A stretch of 64,000 bases of DNA, from the NCBI RefSeq assembly GCF_000001735.4, contig NC_003076.8, positions 12,462,001-12,526,000 of the forward strand, in the 5' to 3' direction. Position numbers and translations under genes: made by a program. Origin of the DNA: Arabidopsis thaliana. Its lineage: Eukaryota; Streptophyta; Magnoliopsida; Brassicales; Brassicaceae. How positions within the stretch are numbered: the first letter of the stretch is position 1; each line of letters begins with the position of its first letter. Of this stretch, positions 43,001 to 54,760 are shown one piece after another. The notes below the pieces were generated by a model. That model worked only from the letters and a program-made list of their open reading frames with translations, was not told the DNA's origin and searched no databases.

Positions 43001-44851
43001 CGAGAGTTGGTTTGGGTTGTGTTCTGATGCAGCGTGGGAAAGTTATTGCTTATGCATCATGGGAGTTGAGGAAGCATGAGGGCAACTATCCTACTCACGA
43101 TTGGGAGATGGCTGTGGTAATGTTTGCCTTGAAGATTTGGAGGTCTTATCTTTATGGCGGGAAAGTGCAGGTGTTCACAGATCATAAGAGTTTGAAGTAT
43201 ATCTTCACTTAGCCAGAGCTGAACCTGAGGCAGAGGCGATGGATGGAGCTGGTGGCTGATTATGATCTTGAGATAGCTTACCATCCTGGTAAGGCTAATG
43301 TGGTTGCAGACGCGTTGAGCCGTAAGCGCGTGGGTGCGGCTCTAGGGCAGAGTGTTGAGGCCTTGGTGAGTGAGATTGGTGCTTTGCGGTTGTGTGCTGT
43401 GGCACGAGAGCCATTGGGATTGGAAGCTGTGGATCGAGCAGATCTTCTGACTAGAGTTCGGTTAGCTCAGAAGAAGGATGAGGGGTTGATTGCGGCTTCT
43501 AAGGCAGAGGGCTCTGAGTATCAGTTTGCAGCTAATGGGACTATCCTTGTGCATGGGCGAGTTTGTGTGCCTAAGGATGAGGAGTTGCGACGGGAGATCT
43601 TGAGTGAGGCTCATGCGAGCATGTTTTCCATTCATCCAGGAGCGACTAAGATGTATCGAGACCTTAAGCGGTATTATCAGTGGGTCAGGATGAAGAGGGA
43701 TGTAGCTAATTGGGTCGTAGAGTGCGATGTATGCTAGTTAGTTAAGGCTGAACATCAGGTGCTGGGTGGCCTGTTGCAGAGTTTACCCATTCCTGAGTGG
43801 AAGTGGGATTTTATCACGATGGATTTTTTGGTTGGATTGCCTGTGTCGCGAACCAAAGATGTTATTTGGGTGATCGTGGACCGTCTGACTAAGTCAGCAC
43901 ATTTTCTCTTATGATTTTGTTGGCTAAGAAATATGTGAGCAAGATCGTGAAGTTGCATGGAGTACCTGTGCGTATTGTATCAGACAGGGATTTCAAGTTT
44001 ACTTTTGCGTTTTGGAGAGCCTTTTAGGCAGAGATGGGCACTAAGGTGCAGATGAGCCAGCTTATTATCCACAGACAGATGGGCAATCTGAGAGGACTAT
44101 TTAGACGCTTGAGGATATGTTGCGGATGTGTGTCTTAGATTGGGGAGGTCATTGGGCGGATCACTTGATTCTGGTAGAGTTTGCTTATAACAACAGCTAT
44201 CAGGCGAGTATTAGGATGGCTCCTTTTGAGGCGTTGTACGGGAGGCCATACAGGACACCGTTATGCTGGACCCAAGTGGGGGAGAGGAGCATATATGGTG
44301 CAGATTATGTTCAGGAGACCACGGAGAGGATCCGGGTTCTTAAGTTGAACATGAAGGAAGCTCAGGATCGACAGCGGAGTTATGCTGACAAGAGGAGGAG
44401 AGAGCTTGAGTTTGAGGTTGGGGACAGAGTGTATCTCAAGATGGCCATGTTGCGAGGTCCAAACAGGTCTATCTCAGAGACTAAGTTGAGTTTGAGGTAC
44501 ATGGGTCCGTTCAGGATTGTTGAGAGGGTGGGACCAGTCGCATGCAGGTTAGAGTTGCCTGATGTTATGCGTGCGTTTTACAAGGTCTTTCATGTGTCGA
44601 TGTTGAGGAAGTGTCTTCACAAGGATGATGAGGTGTTGGCTAAGATTCCAGAGGATCTTCAGCCCAACATGACTTTGGAGGCGAGACCAGTGAGGGTTCT
44701 CGAGAAGAGGATCAAGCAACTTCGGTGGAAGAAGATTCCTTTGATCAAAGTCCTGTGGGACTGCGATGGTGTGACAGAGGAGACTTGGGAGCCAGAGGCG
44801 AGGATGAAGGCAAGGTTCAAGAATTTGTTCGAGAAGCAGGTTGCTGCATGA
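40078..44851 (+). pseudogene. gag-pol polyprotein of the Tekay/Del chromovirus
   Basis: ATG at 40,078 begins MVRGAEVRGRGRGRGR. Gag (DAHLWW, then QGERSVREYDRVFNRL) has two zinc knuckles: the first CFSCGSLDYKVADC has Tyr for the usual His, the second CYHCRERGHLRPNC is intact. Protease has LFDSGASHYF (about 41,550). RT spans about 42,060-42,600 with FIDDILVYS; RNase H has [10 protein letters not shown]; integrase has an H-H-C-C zinc domain, MDFL and SDRDF Asp motifs, and YPQTDGQSERT. The C-terminus (IPLIKVLWDCDGVTEETWEP) is chromodomain-like. Substitution stops are all TAG: 40,428, 40,766, 41,854, 42,778, 43,210, 43,735, 44,025, 44,102. Frameshifts occur near 40,225, 40,657, 41,650, 43,910 and 44,060. 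A GT...AG gap at 41,405-41,480 between gag and protease could be an intron or insertion. Confidence 0.93.
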
Positions 44852-45762
44852 GTTTGCCTATCCTTGGTTTCCAGTTTCAGTGTTATTGAGTTTTTGAGCT
44901 TTTGAGTTGTTGTTCTTATTTCTCTTTCATTTGTATTTTCGTTTGGAGTTGTAACGATCATGATATTTGATGATTAATAATATGAGTATTTTATTTCTTG
45001 GATTTGACTTGAGTTGTCTTATTTAAGAATGTGTTGTGCGGTTTCCAAAAATGAAAAGTTTCCCAGAAAGGACTTGTCTATTTTTGGAAAGTTTGAGTAA
45101 ACAACCTAAGAAAAAGGTGTGTTTATGAGATGGACGGGAGTTGGTCATAAGGATGTTCACGAGGGGATATGATGGATGGTGAGGCATAGAGATGTCTTAC
45201 GCGAATCCATGAGAGAGTCTGGAGATATGCTCGAAAGCGTTTAGTATTGTTTGCTCGAGGGACATGAGGGTCCCAACGACTCGTGAGGAGCGGGGTATGC
45301 TCCTGAGGTACCGGTAACTCGAGGGACTTGGTGTCTTTAGAGTGCGAGGGGTACGGTGGCTTCGGGTGACGATCCGAGAGCACGCTTTAGGGTGACGACC
45401 CGAGAGCCAGTTTTGAGGTATTATTTTCTCCAAGTGTCGGAACTCGATGACTTTGTGGCTGAGAGTGATCCGACACAACTCAGGGATTGACCTTGAGTGG
45501 GGAAGATAATACGTGTAATACCCGAGATACTGTAGGCCGAGGCCTGAGAGTAACGGTTTATGCTCGAAGATTGCGGTCTGAGAGTGGAGAGTGAGTTGTG
45601 AGCAACAATGACTAGTAAATCGTGAGTATATCGACTAGATAGAGAGACCTAGAGGGGGTCTGGTTGGATGGAGTGCGGACCGTAGTGATGGTTGCACGTT
45701 GTTCCTTGGAGTGGAAGGGTGAAGCTAGATTCGAGGACGAATCTATGTTAGTGGGGGAGAAT
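44852..45762 (+). other. 3' noncoding region and polypurine tract of the chromovirus
   Basis: About 900 bp with no gene. Short repeats such as GGGTGACGACCCGAGAG occur at 45,365-45,410. The polypurine tract AGTGGGGGAGAAT lies at 45,750-45,762, directly before the 3' LTR. Confidence 0.8.
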
Positions 45763-46918
45763 TGTAACGCCCGTGAACCGGAAAATCGGATATGTTTGTT
45801 TTTAAATCATCCGGTTTAATTTGTTGGGTTAATTGGAAACCCTAGAGTGTGCCTATAAAAGAAGGAAACTCGAAATTAGGGTTTTAGTTAGCCACTTTTC
45901 GTTTTATAAAGGAGAAAAAGAGAGAGAGGGAGAAGAAGTATAATCGTTAGGGTTTGGGAGAAATCAGTTTGGTCATATCAAATCGTGATCAAAGGTAACG
46001 AAATTTGGTAGAGTTATTCCCAAGTCGTTTATTGTTATTCTCCAGTTTACAGAACTTGATTTGGATTAAAATTGGTTGAGTTATTCGCAGTTTCGTGAGA
46101 CACGTTTTCTCAGACGTAAATTAAGACCAGCGGGGATTGAAATTGAGATCGTGGTCTCGTCTGTTTTCCGATCGGGACGATATTTTGTGGGAAGCTGCGT
46201 AACGTCTAGGACTAACGTTTCACTGGAGCGATTTAATAGTTAACGGTTAGTTTGTATTTTAGGGGTTCGTCTTTGAGGTTGTTTGTTTCTGTTTTTCATG
46301 TCCAGTTTCCTTCAAGGTTGCTTTTGGTTGTGATTTGTTGTAGGACGTTTCTGGAATGTTTTAGACGCAAGGAGAGTCTCTCCTGAGTTTAATTGTTATT
46401 AGATTCAATTTGTTAAGGTGAGTGCGTGACCATGAGCTTATCTGAGTGATTGGGTTGTGTGATTTGTTTTGTGTGATGATATGTAGGTGTCGTGAATATG
46501 TTTTGGGTGAATTGTTCAATGACTGGTTTGTTTGTATTGTATTTGTGATTATACCCTTTTATTTGCTTGTGTGTATAGCTCGTAGATGGGAGGATCGCCT
46601 CACTAAGTATTTATGATAATACTTACGCATCTCATTGTGTTATTGATGCAGGTAAAGATAAAGTGTGATCGTGGAATCATGGCAAGGAAGAGAGGATGAT
46701 CTAAAAACTCGTTTGTTTTATTTTTGTGTTTTTGGTTATTGGAACCCGGTTAGGATTTGTTAGTTATTCTTAGTTTTGTTGGTCGAATTATTTATTTATT
46801 CATATAATAGTATTTTTGACTTGCGGTTTAATTGTTATTTTATTGGTTGGTTTAATTAGATATGTATGGGTATATTTAATTATGTTTTAAAAAAAAAAAA
46901 ATGGGTCGGGTTGTTTCA
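45763..46918 (+). repeat. 3' LTR of the chromovirus
   Basis: It runs TGTAACGCCC...GGGTTGTTTCA, with TATAAAAG at 45,854-45,861. It is followed by the ACTTC target copy and then by the interrupted repeat unit. Confidence 0.95.
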
Positions 46919-47164
46919 ACTTCACCTTCTTGTGAAATAATCTTTCACATACTTATTTCCTACGGTGTCTCTTTCCATCATCTTCTGTTTTTTTTAAGTT
47001 GTACATGTCATACCTTCCAAAGTTTTCATATGCTTCAAATATGTTCTTTGAAATCCCTTTCTTTTCTTATTAGTAAAAGCCTTTTTCAAACTCATCGTGA
47101 AGTAACTTAGTTAAGTCAATTAATTATTTTATTTGAACTTTCAAGAATAAAATCTTTGATCGAC

Positions 47165-48150
47165 TATCAATGATCAATAGATGTTTATTTAGATACCATT
47201 GCTTTATTATTTAGGACTTTATTAGTTTCTTTGGTTGTTAAGAAGAAGTTTTTCTTTACTTCATTAAGCTTTTCTTTTTCGTTTAAACTTTAAATTTTCA
47301 AACTTTCGAAAAACTTGTGCTCGGTTGATTATTACTCTCATTTTGTTAAGTTTTAGAAAACTTCTTCTTATATTTGAATTTCTTTTTCCAATTCTAATTA
47401 TCTATATTATTTTAGAATTAAGATTTTTTCTTAATTTATTTGGAAGCTAACATAGTGTGACTAACAATGACATTAATATTTCTATATTTTAATAACTGAA
47501 TTATACATTTTCTTATTTCGATAACTTTTTTTCCTTTTCATAAATATCTTAGTATAGAAATTTATTATTTCTATATTGTAATAACTGAATTATAGATTTT
47601 CTTCTTTCCATAGCTTTTTTCCTTTTCATAAATATCTTAGTATAAAAATTTGTTAAAATTTAATAATGTAAACTAACATAATGACAAAAAATGCTAATTA
47701 CTGACATGTCTAAACGCAATTCGTTGTTTAAAATCCTATGTGGACGTCCTAATAAGCAAATAGCCTCGACATATAATATGACTGCTTTGGATTAGTTGTG
47801 TAATTTCAACAGTATAGATTTTTTAATATATAAAGTAATTTCAAATTTTGGTAATTTTAATTTATTATATTAAATTTTAAAAAATTTTATTTTTAAATCA
47901 AATTTTGGTTAAATATATTTTAATATGTTAATTAATTAGATTTAAAAATGTTTGACTTATAATGTGACTGCTCAGGATTTGTTGTGTAATTTTAATAGTA
48001 TAGATTTTTTTATATATAAAGTAATTTCAAATTTTGGTAATTTTAATTTATTATATTAAATTTCATCAAATTTTATTGAATAATTGCTGAGAATACCCTT
48101 TCCACACTACCCTTTTCAATTCTACCCTTTCTTATTTGCAATTTTTATTT
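47165..48150. other. AT-rich DNA with a ~188-bp duplication containing two Helitron-like 5' ends
   Basis: Bases 47,779-47,885 and 47,967-48,068 are near-identical. Each holds AGTATAGAT followed by AAAGTAATTTCAAATTTTGG. No gene is seen. The duplicated word is the candidate Helitron 5' terminus plus flank. Confidence 0.65.
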
Positions 48151-48782
48151 GGGATTATTGTCAAAAATGCCATTTTTGGCCCAAAACTAATGGACTTGCC
48201 ATAAACGAAATGGTCTTTCGAAAATGTCATTATCTATGTTGAGAAAAATCGATTTTACCCTTAGGTTTTGGTGCAGGAGGGCAGCGATTTCGAATCCTTC
48301 CTCACTCCGCCGTCTATTCATCGATTTGACCGGCGGCACTGTATAATCTGCGATTTGTGTGGCTCAGATTGGGTCGGGTTTAACTGTTGCTGGAGCTGTT
48401 CATGTGTACACTGCTACAAAATTTTCGCCTTCTGCAGAAACTTGCATCAAGTGTTCGAGAACTGCAACGATAATTGTGTCGACATCGTTATGGAATCACA
48501 GATACTGATTTGTACTCTCTCTGCATTTCGACATTTGGCCACTATAGCTGTTTCCGATTATGTTGTATATGGATGACTATACATGTCATATATGTAGGGG
48601 ATGTGTTATTTTCAAATGTTAAAGACTATATTAGAAGTTTATTTGGATTTGTTGGGTGATATAGTGTATTGTACCTCAGGGTAGTTTTATAATCAACGTT
48701 TTATGCGGCTGTCTCAGAGATGGGTGTTGAAATGAAGAGAGGGTAAGGAACTAGCTAGCTTTGTTTTTCCAAACTTGTGTTT

Positions 48783-51700
48783 ATGGAGGCAGGTGATGTG
48801 CCTGTTTTTGTCATTGCTAGTAGCTGGGAATTCTCTGAAAAGGCACTACAAGAATATGGTCATCTGTAGCGGTTGAATAACGCTATCTTACGATACGATA
48901 GCGTTTTAAGAAGCGATCTATCATCGTCCGTGATAATAGGTTCGCCACTTTTTATAGCGGTTTTTGGTATTGCTATCATATTTCCATTATATATAGCGTT
49001 TTGTTCTTTGCAATCGTATACTCAACAATAGCAATTATATTTTGCTATTATTTGTTACACTAAATTGTAGTGAAATTATAATTTGCTGGGATAATTTTTT
49101 GGTTTCTAGACAATTTGACAAATTAAAAGTGAAAAATGTTATTTTTTTATTATGTAATGAAACAGTGATACAAAAAACTTACATTACAAAGTAAAAGTAC
49201 ATAATGAAAAGAGAAAGGGTATTCAAACAACTCTTGTATTTAAACTTGTGAATGTCCCATACTCTTGGACTTCTAATCTTTGAAACTTCGATCATCAACG
49301 TAATTACATAGTCCATCGTATTCTCACATCTCTCCTGCAAAGAAAAACAAAAACCAACATCGAAAGTAACAGTTCATGCTTGGCGCTTCAAAATCTTACT
49401 CATCATATTTAGCAACTATAATCTCAAGAGCAAAATACAAATAACAAAACCTTTTCGATAGATTTCCTCATGTAAATTGCATGAACTGAAATATCTCACC
49501 TGCAACAAATGAAAGAACACAAATTCAATAACTAAAGTTAGATATTTGAAGGGATTAGTCATTAAATCAAGTATCTAAAGCATCACATTCAAAAGTAAAC
49601 AAAAACGAAAAAGATATATGACTAACACTACTCAATTTGAAAAACCATCAAGATCAAAACAAACACAACTCAATTTGATTTAACTTAGATTACCAAGATT
49701 TGTTGAATGTATTGAACCTTAGTCTATGATGTAATGAGAAATGTTGAATGTATCACCCTGTTTCACATTGAGACACCAAAAATCAGAGATTCAAAAAAGA
49801 AACGCCGCTGAGAATCTTACCACACCACGAAGAATCTAAAAGGCATGTCATCACTTCTAATCAACAAGAGTTTTTACAATAGCAAGTCTGATATGTGATA
49901 AGCAAGAATCAAGTTCAAAACTCAAAACAAAATTAGATCTGAAACCATGCGGCCTCTCAAAGAGATATTGAGCTACTACTTTGCAAAACATGATTGAGAA
50001 GAATAGAAGCTGCCATTGACGAGTACAAAAGAGAAAAAGAGAACTGAGTAGTCGCTTCAAGCATAATAGAAGTCAGAGACTCCAACTTTGCAAGAAAAGA
50101 TTCAAAATCCAATCGATCTAATAAGTTCTACACATAGAACACAATACAAAAACACTAAAATCGATTCTAGATCTGTACTATCTTACCTTCTTCTCGGCGG
50201 TTGATGAAGCAAGAACGATTGGAAGGGAAAACTAGAGAGCGAGGTTGTAACCGGTGAACCATTCCGACAAAAGTTAAGCAAGAGCGTCGACGAAATCAAA
50301 GGCTTGGAGAACGAGGTCGTAACTGGTGATGATGATGGAATCCTTGATGGAGGTATATGGGATTGGGGAGAAGAAAATTTGGTGATATTAGGGTTTCTGG
50401 AAAAAGAGATGCTGGTGAATGGAAGGGAGGCGGACGATATGAGCTTATGGAGAGAGTGAGAGGGAAAATAAATATTTTTAGGGTTTTTTTTAAAAATTTT
50501 GGAGCCCAATTTTTTACTAAGGCGGACAATGAGAATATTTTTATAATTTTGTTAATTTTACAATAACGTTTTATAAGTTGTATGTACTATCACAAAGTAA
50601 TTAGAACACGAAAAGTTATGGACGCGAACATTATTTTTATTGCGTAACATATCGTAGCGTTTACTAATTTAGAAACGCTATAAATAAGTTATGTATAAAT
50701 CAATTATAGCAAAAACACGTTAAATGCTATCTTTTAGTGCTATTAATATTCATTTTTCTTATAGTGAGGGGATATGGGATTTCTACATTGCGAAAGAAGT
50801 TTATGCCCGAAGTATATCTATGAGTTGTGATATGAGCTACGACGAGCTATTATTGCGTGTGCGTACGAAGTTTGAGCTAGATGGACTTGGTTTAAAACCC
50901 AAATTAAATTAATGGCTGTCGTGTCAGCTGTCTGTATTTGCAGTGAATTCAAGGCCTCCAGTAATGATCACGAGCAACATGAGCCTCAGGAATTTCTTGA
51001 GTGTAAAGGAAACTGCAGTGCATCTCAATTTGTTGCTTTCTCTTGAACCAGAACCTCTTGAGGATGTTGGCACCCGAATGAGGCAGCTTTGTCATGTTCT
51101 TGCAGCTAAGACAAACGATATAGGTGGCAATAACACCTATGCTGCTTTTGACACTTTAATGCCAAATATTCCAGGTTTGCTGGAGACAACTAAGTTAGAT
51201 GAGAACAAGTTCGGTGGGATTAGGAGAAGGCTGTTTCTAGACAATGAAGCTTCAGGTTCGAATGGTGCGATCAGATTTCACTCTGTTGAATCAACTTATG
51301 GTGACTCATGTTTCACTAACAACCAAATTACAGAAGCTGTACTTGACCATGTCGCTGCACCTGAGCAATGTGCCATGATCAGACTAGGAGATGCTCGTAG
51401 AGCATCGATGTCTCATCATTCTGAAGACAATGATACAGATGGTCCTCAGTTTATTCAACATTTCCGTCTGATGTTGATGAAGATTTTATAAGAGAAGTTG
51501 AAGCAGCTGAGAACCGTGAGAATCAGCGTCGTAGATAGTCGAAAGGAAAAGGGAAATGCAAAGAGAGTCAGGACGAACCTATGGTCAAGGATAATACCGA
51601 TGATTCCAACATAGATGGTGTGTGTTGGTCTGGTTCAGATGCTAATATTTCTGATGATGATATTTGGATCTAGCATTTGATAGACATCTATGCATTTGAT

Positions 51701-54184
51701 GAGTCTCCTCGGTTTTTAGGCATGGCACATCAAGAAGGACCTGATACAGCATCAGCTATTAATAGGCCATCACTTGCTCCCGGAGAAGAGGATATTGGGA
51801 CATCAGTGCTGGCGTACATGGAAAGTGCCAGAAAAAAACGTGATGCTGCTGATGCCATCGTTGAAGGCAATGATTGTAATGGAAAACAATATGGAAGGTT
51901 TAATTCACCTAATGTGGAAGATGGGGTCTCATCAGGAAATTCTGGTTTCGCAGACGTTGGCACAGCGATGGGCGGAGGATTCACTGTTTCCCCTGCAGTT
52001 GGTGTTGGAAACAAAGACGCTAGGCCATCATATTCAGGCTTTGCTGCATTTACATCTCCAAATCAGCAAGCAAGAGAAAGTTTCTCTGGTTTAAATGCTG
52101 CATACCCTCGAGGACCAGCGCCTTCTAATGATTTTACTGCTGCAACCCCAGACGCATCACAAGATTCCTCTATATTTGAAGCTGCCTACCTTGGACTACA
52201 AACTGCTTCCCCTGCAATGGTTGCACCAACCCAATTCCCAGTACAGACTCCCTATGTATGTGATGCTGGCTACACTGAAGCAGTATCTTTGGGAGAGTTT
52301 GGTCATGACTACACACAAAGGCGTGATGCATAACCTGTCATTAACGATGTTTTTGAACTCACTAACATAGATGTGTGTGCGACGGTCTCGGCTGAAGAAG
52401 ATGCAATATACATTGGCCGTCTGTTTAAAGATAAGGAGGATTTTCAAAACACTTTGGCTATATATGCCATCAAGAGATTGTTCCATTTCAGGATAGATAA
52501 ATTAGATCTGAAGAGGTGTCGGTGGAGAGTATTTGCTCATCGAGTTTCAGAATTCTCAGAGAATTTTGAAATCCACACAGCCACTCTTACTCATAGCTGC
52601 TCAATATTGGCCCGTTCACAGTATGAGAAGCAAGCGTCAGCAAAAATGATTGCAGAGGTATTGAAAGGGAAGTATGCTAACGGGTTGCCTGGTCCTCGTG
52701 CTGTCGATATTCCAGATATAATTCTAGCTGAGTTGAAGGTTTCTATCACATATATGAAGGCATGGTATGCAAAGGAGGCTGCTATTATGAAAAGCCGCGG
52801 AAGTGATGAACAGAGCTACAAATTACTAGCAGTGTACTTGTATTTGTTGCAGAAAGGGAATCCGGGAACGATATACAAACTGGAATATATTGGTGGAGGT
52901 TTGGTTCCAAAGCAATTCAAGTATCTGTTCTTTTCTTTAGGTGCAAGTATAGCTGGTATTAAGTTTATGAGGAAGGTTATACTTGTTGATGGAATTGTTA
53001 TCAAGACAAAGTTTAAAGGAGTTCTAATGGCTGCAAATATGCAAGACGCCAACTTTCAGGTGTATCCAATTGCTTTTGCAATTGTTGACGCATAGAATGA
53101 CTTAGCATGGACCTGGTTCTTTACGCAACTGAGCCAGCTCATCCCTGATGCAGAGTATCTAGTCATTGATTCAGATCGCCACCGTTCAATTTATGCAGGA
53201 GTTAGAAAAGTGTTTCCTCTAGCATTTCATGGTGCATGTACTGTGCACATTGAAAGGAACGTAAGGGCGAAGAGTCCGGGGATATGAATCTCAGCGCTTG
53301 TTTGTCGAGCTGCTCGGGCATTCAATTTTAGCGACTTTAAAGAATGGTACAATGAGATTGTCAAGCGAAGCAAGAAATGTGCAGCCTATTTGGATGCTAT
53401 TCCACTTGAACATTGGACTCAAGCGTATTGTCAGGCTAAACGCTATAACATCATGAGTAGTAACATTGCTGAAGTGTTGAACGGTGCTATAGCAAAAATT
53501 GTTGAGCTACCAATTGTGTCTATACTGGAGTCTATCAGAATAAAGCTGATGGAGTGATTTTGTTTCAGACGGGAGAAAGCAAAAAAACTAATTTGTTTGT
53601 GAGAAATCATCACGCCAAAGGTTAACGAGCTACTCCTTCGGCACCATAAGGCTTCTGCTGGTTTACCTGTTAAAGCTGTTTCAGAATGGAGTTTTCAAGT
53701 TGGGTCTGGCGTAAAGCAGTACTACGTGGACCTTGCAATGAAGACCTGTACTTGCTTGCAATTTTGGAAGCTGGAAATACTCTTCTACCAAGCTTTAGCT
53801 GCAGCAAGAAAGAAAGAAGTCCTTGTGACGGAATTGGTAGGTAACCATTACACGGTTACACAATTCTGCGGGGCATATGAAATGTTTATTTATCATGTGT
53901 CTAATGAAAGTGATGAAGTCATCCCTCCAACAGTGCAAGAGACTAAATTTCTGCCTCCTAAGAACGAGAATGGTCCAGGACGTAGAAGGAAGAGAAGGAT
54001 CCCTTCTACGGGGGAGTATACGGTACGTCAAAGTATACATATTGAAATAAGTAGACCCAATGTTACACTAATAGAGATTTTAATGTGACAGGGACAGAAG
54101 AGCCTCAACCGTAGACCGCATAAATGTTTTACATGCGGTGAAACAGGTCATAACAGAGCTACTTGCTCTAACATGCCTCGTTAA
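48783..54184 (+). pseudogene. mudrA-like MULE transposase with zinc-knuckle end, multiply broken
   Basis: ATG at 48,783 (MEAGDVPVFVIASSWEFSE) reads across the CACTA insertion into IWDFYIAKEVYARSISMSCD, a MuDR N-terminal domain. A long Ser/Gly-rich linker (51,700-52,330) follows, then the MuDR DNA-binding part (KDKEDFQNTLAIYAIKRLFH) and the MULE domain (ILVDGIVIKTKFKG, LVIDSDRHRS, CTVHIERNV, SSNIAEVLNG). The SWIM finger starts KTCTC, but its later Cys and His appear as Phe and Gln (EILFYQALAAA), so it is lost. After the GPGRRRKRRIPSTGEY motif and an intron (about 54,020-54,091) comes a CFTCGETGHNRATC knuckle. Stops or frameshifts occur at about 50,911, 51,470, 51,534, 51,672, 52,331, 53,093, 53,285, 53,555 and 53,600. 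Not functional. Confidence 0.87.
48844..50766. mobile_element. Small non-autonomous CACTA element
   Basis: The element starts CACTACAAGAATATGG and ends ATTTTTCTTATAGTG, whose inverse is CACTATAAGAAAAAT. AGG is duplicated at 48,841-48,843 and 50,767-50,769, the 3-bp target size of CACTA elements. Subterminal words TAGCGTTT/AAACGCTA recur at both ends. The 1,923-bp element has no tnp2 or Transposase_24 gene. On the minus strand, 50,160-50,450 looks like a 5' exon with a donor (AGGTAAGATAG), and downstream stretches suggest spliced noncoding exons. It interrupts the N-terminal exon of the second mudrA-like gene. Confidence 0.9.
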
Positions 54185-54760
54185 GGTTAGTGCAGCTGTT
54201 TATAGATTACTTTGTAGTTAATTATGCGGTATTGGAATTGTTTGTGAACTTTAGCTGTTAATACTTGTGGTAGGTTCTGTAAAATAAAAGGAAAAATTTT
54301 TGAAACATAAGAAGCTGAATAATGTGTAGCGGGAAAGTAATTTTTTTTGGAACGCTAGGCAGTGGCGAATGGACACAGCCCTGCAGCAGCAATATCGAAA
54401 GGTTCTTTTGTTTCTTGGGGAGACACGCCTGAGAATAAGCCCTACTCCATCAAGTAACTTTAATGTATACACCAAGGATGGTTATATCCAGTTTGTATAA
54501 TTAAGATGTTGAGCATCAAAAACAAATGATGTGTCCGGTTCCTATGAATAAAAATGCTTCTTATGGTGTACCTGCTTATTGTAAGAAGCGTGCAAATTGA
54601 ACAAGGAATAGAAATACATTAAGGCGGGTACAGAACATGCTGGAAAATATGACATGTCGAGATAAAAGGTGATGAGAACATGGCCTAAAACATAAAGGAA
54701 AGTACATGAGAGAAACAAAGTAGTTGATTAGCATAATTCCTGAAAGCGAATTGCAAAAAA
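54185..54760. other. Spacer between the second MULE gene and the F-box fragment
   Basis: No gene or clear repeat is recognised. The MULE right end is probably in here. Confidence 0.35.

Larger units (their letters stand above)
38668..46918 (+). mobile_element. Ty3/gypsy chromovirus (Tekay/Del type), complete with both LTRs
   Basis: Two ~1,155-bp LTRs (38,668-39,821 and 45,763-46,918) start TGTAACGCCCGTGAACC. ACTTC is duplicated on each side (38,663-38,667 and 46,919-46,923). The primer site TGGTATCAGAGC (initiator tRNA-Met type) follows the 5' LTR, and a polypurine tract (GTGGGGGAGAAT) precedes the 3' LTR. The gag-pol order protease, RT, RNase H, integrase and a C-terminal chromodomain-like segment places it with Tekay/Del chromoviruses. 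The LTRs differ at a few percent of positions by eye, a fairly recent insertion, yet gag-pol is full of stops. It sits inside one unit of the ~470-bp repeat array. Confidence 0.95.
35700..47165. repeat. ~470-bp tandem repeat array, about four copies, split by two retroelements
   Basis: Units share CACCTTCACGCTTCCCA, TTTCCTACGGTGTCTCTTCC, TACCTTCCAAACTTTTCACA and AAATTGGTTCTTAACTCTAT in order. Junction words fall at about 36,081, 36,546 and 37,031. The third junction is split by the retroposon (37,053-38,472) and the next unit by the chromovirus (38,668-46,918); the unit resumes at 46,919 and fades near 47,165. Short open frames in it are chance. Confidence 0.85.
35211..47818 (-). mobile_element. 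Putative non-autonomous Helitron, minus orientation, carrying a repeat array
   Basis: Read on the minus strand the 3' end is CCAACGCTTAGCGTGGG, a short hairpin, then TTCATAAC and CTAG, followed by T. That is the Helitron 3' signature of a hairpin about 10 bp before CTRR. The 5' end would be TCTATACTGTTGAAATTACA at 47,818, preceded by A, or the near-copy ending at 48,004. The flanking A and T fit Helitron insertion between A and T. No Rep/helicase gene is present, so it would be non-autonomous. Inside are ~470-bp repeats, a poly(A) retroposon and a chromovirus; without them it is about 2.9 kb. Termini were called by eye. Confidence 0.5.
48110..54560 (+). mobile_element. Second, degraded MULE with a mudrA-like gene
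   Basis: The left part has three TACCCTTT words (48,105-48,140), then GGGATTATTGTCAAAAATGC then CATTTTTGG, the style of termini of VANDAL-like low-TIR MULEs. A mudrA-like gene follows at 48,783-54,184. No matching right terminus was found before the F-box fragment at 54.8 kb, so the right end is uncertain. A CACTA derivative is inserted in the first coding exon. Confidence 0.65.
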
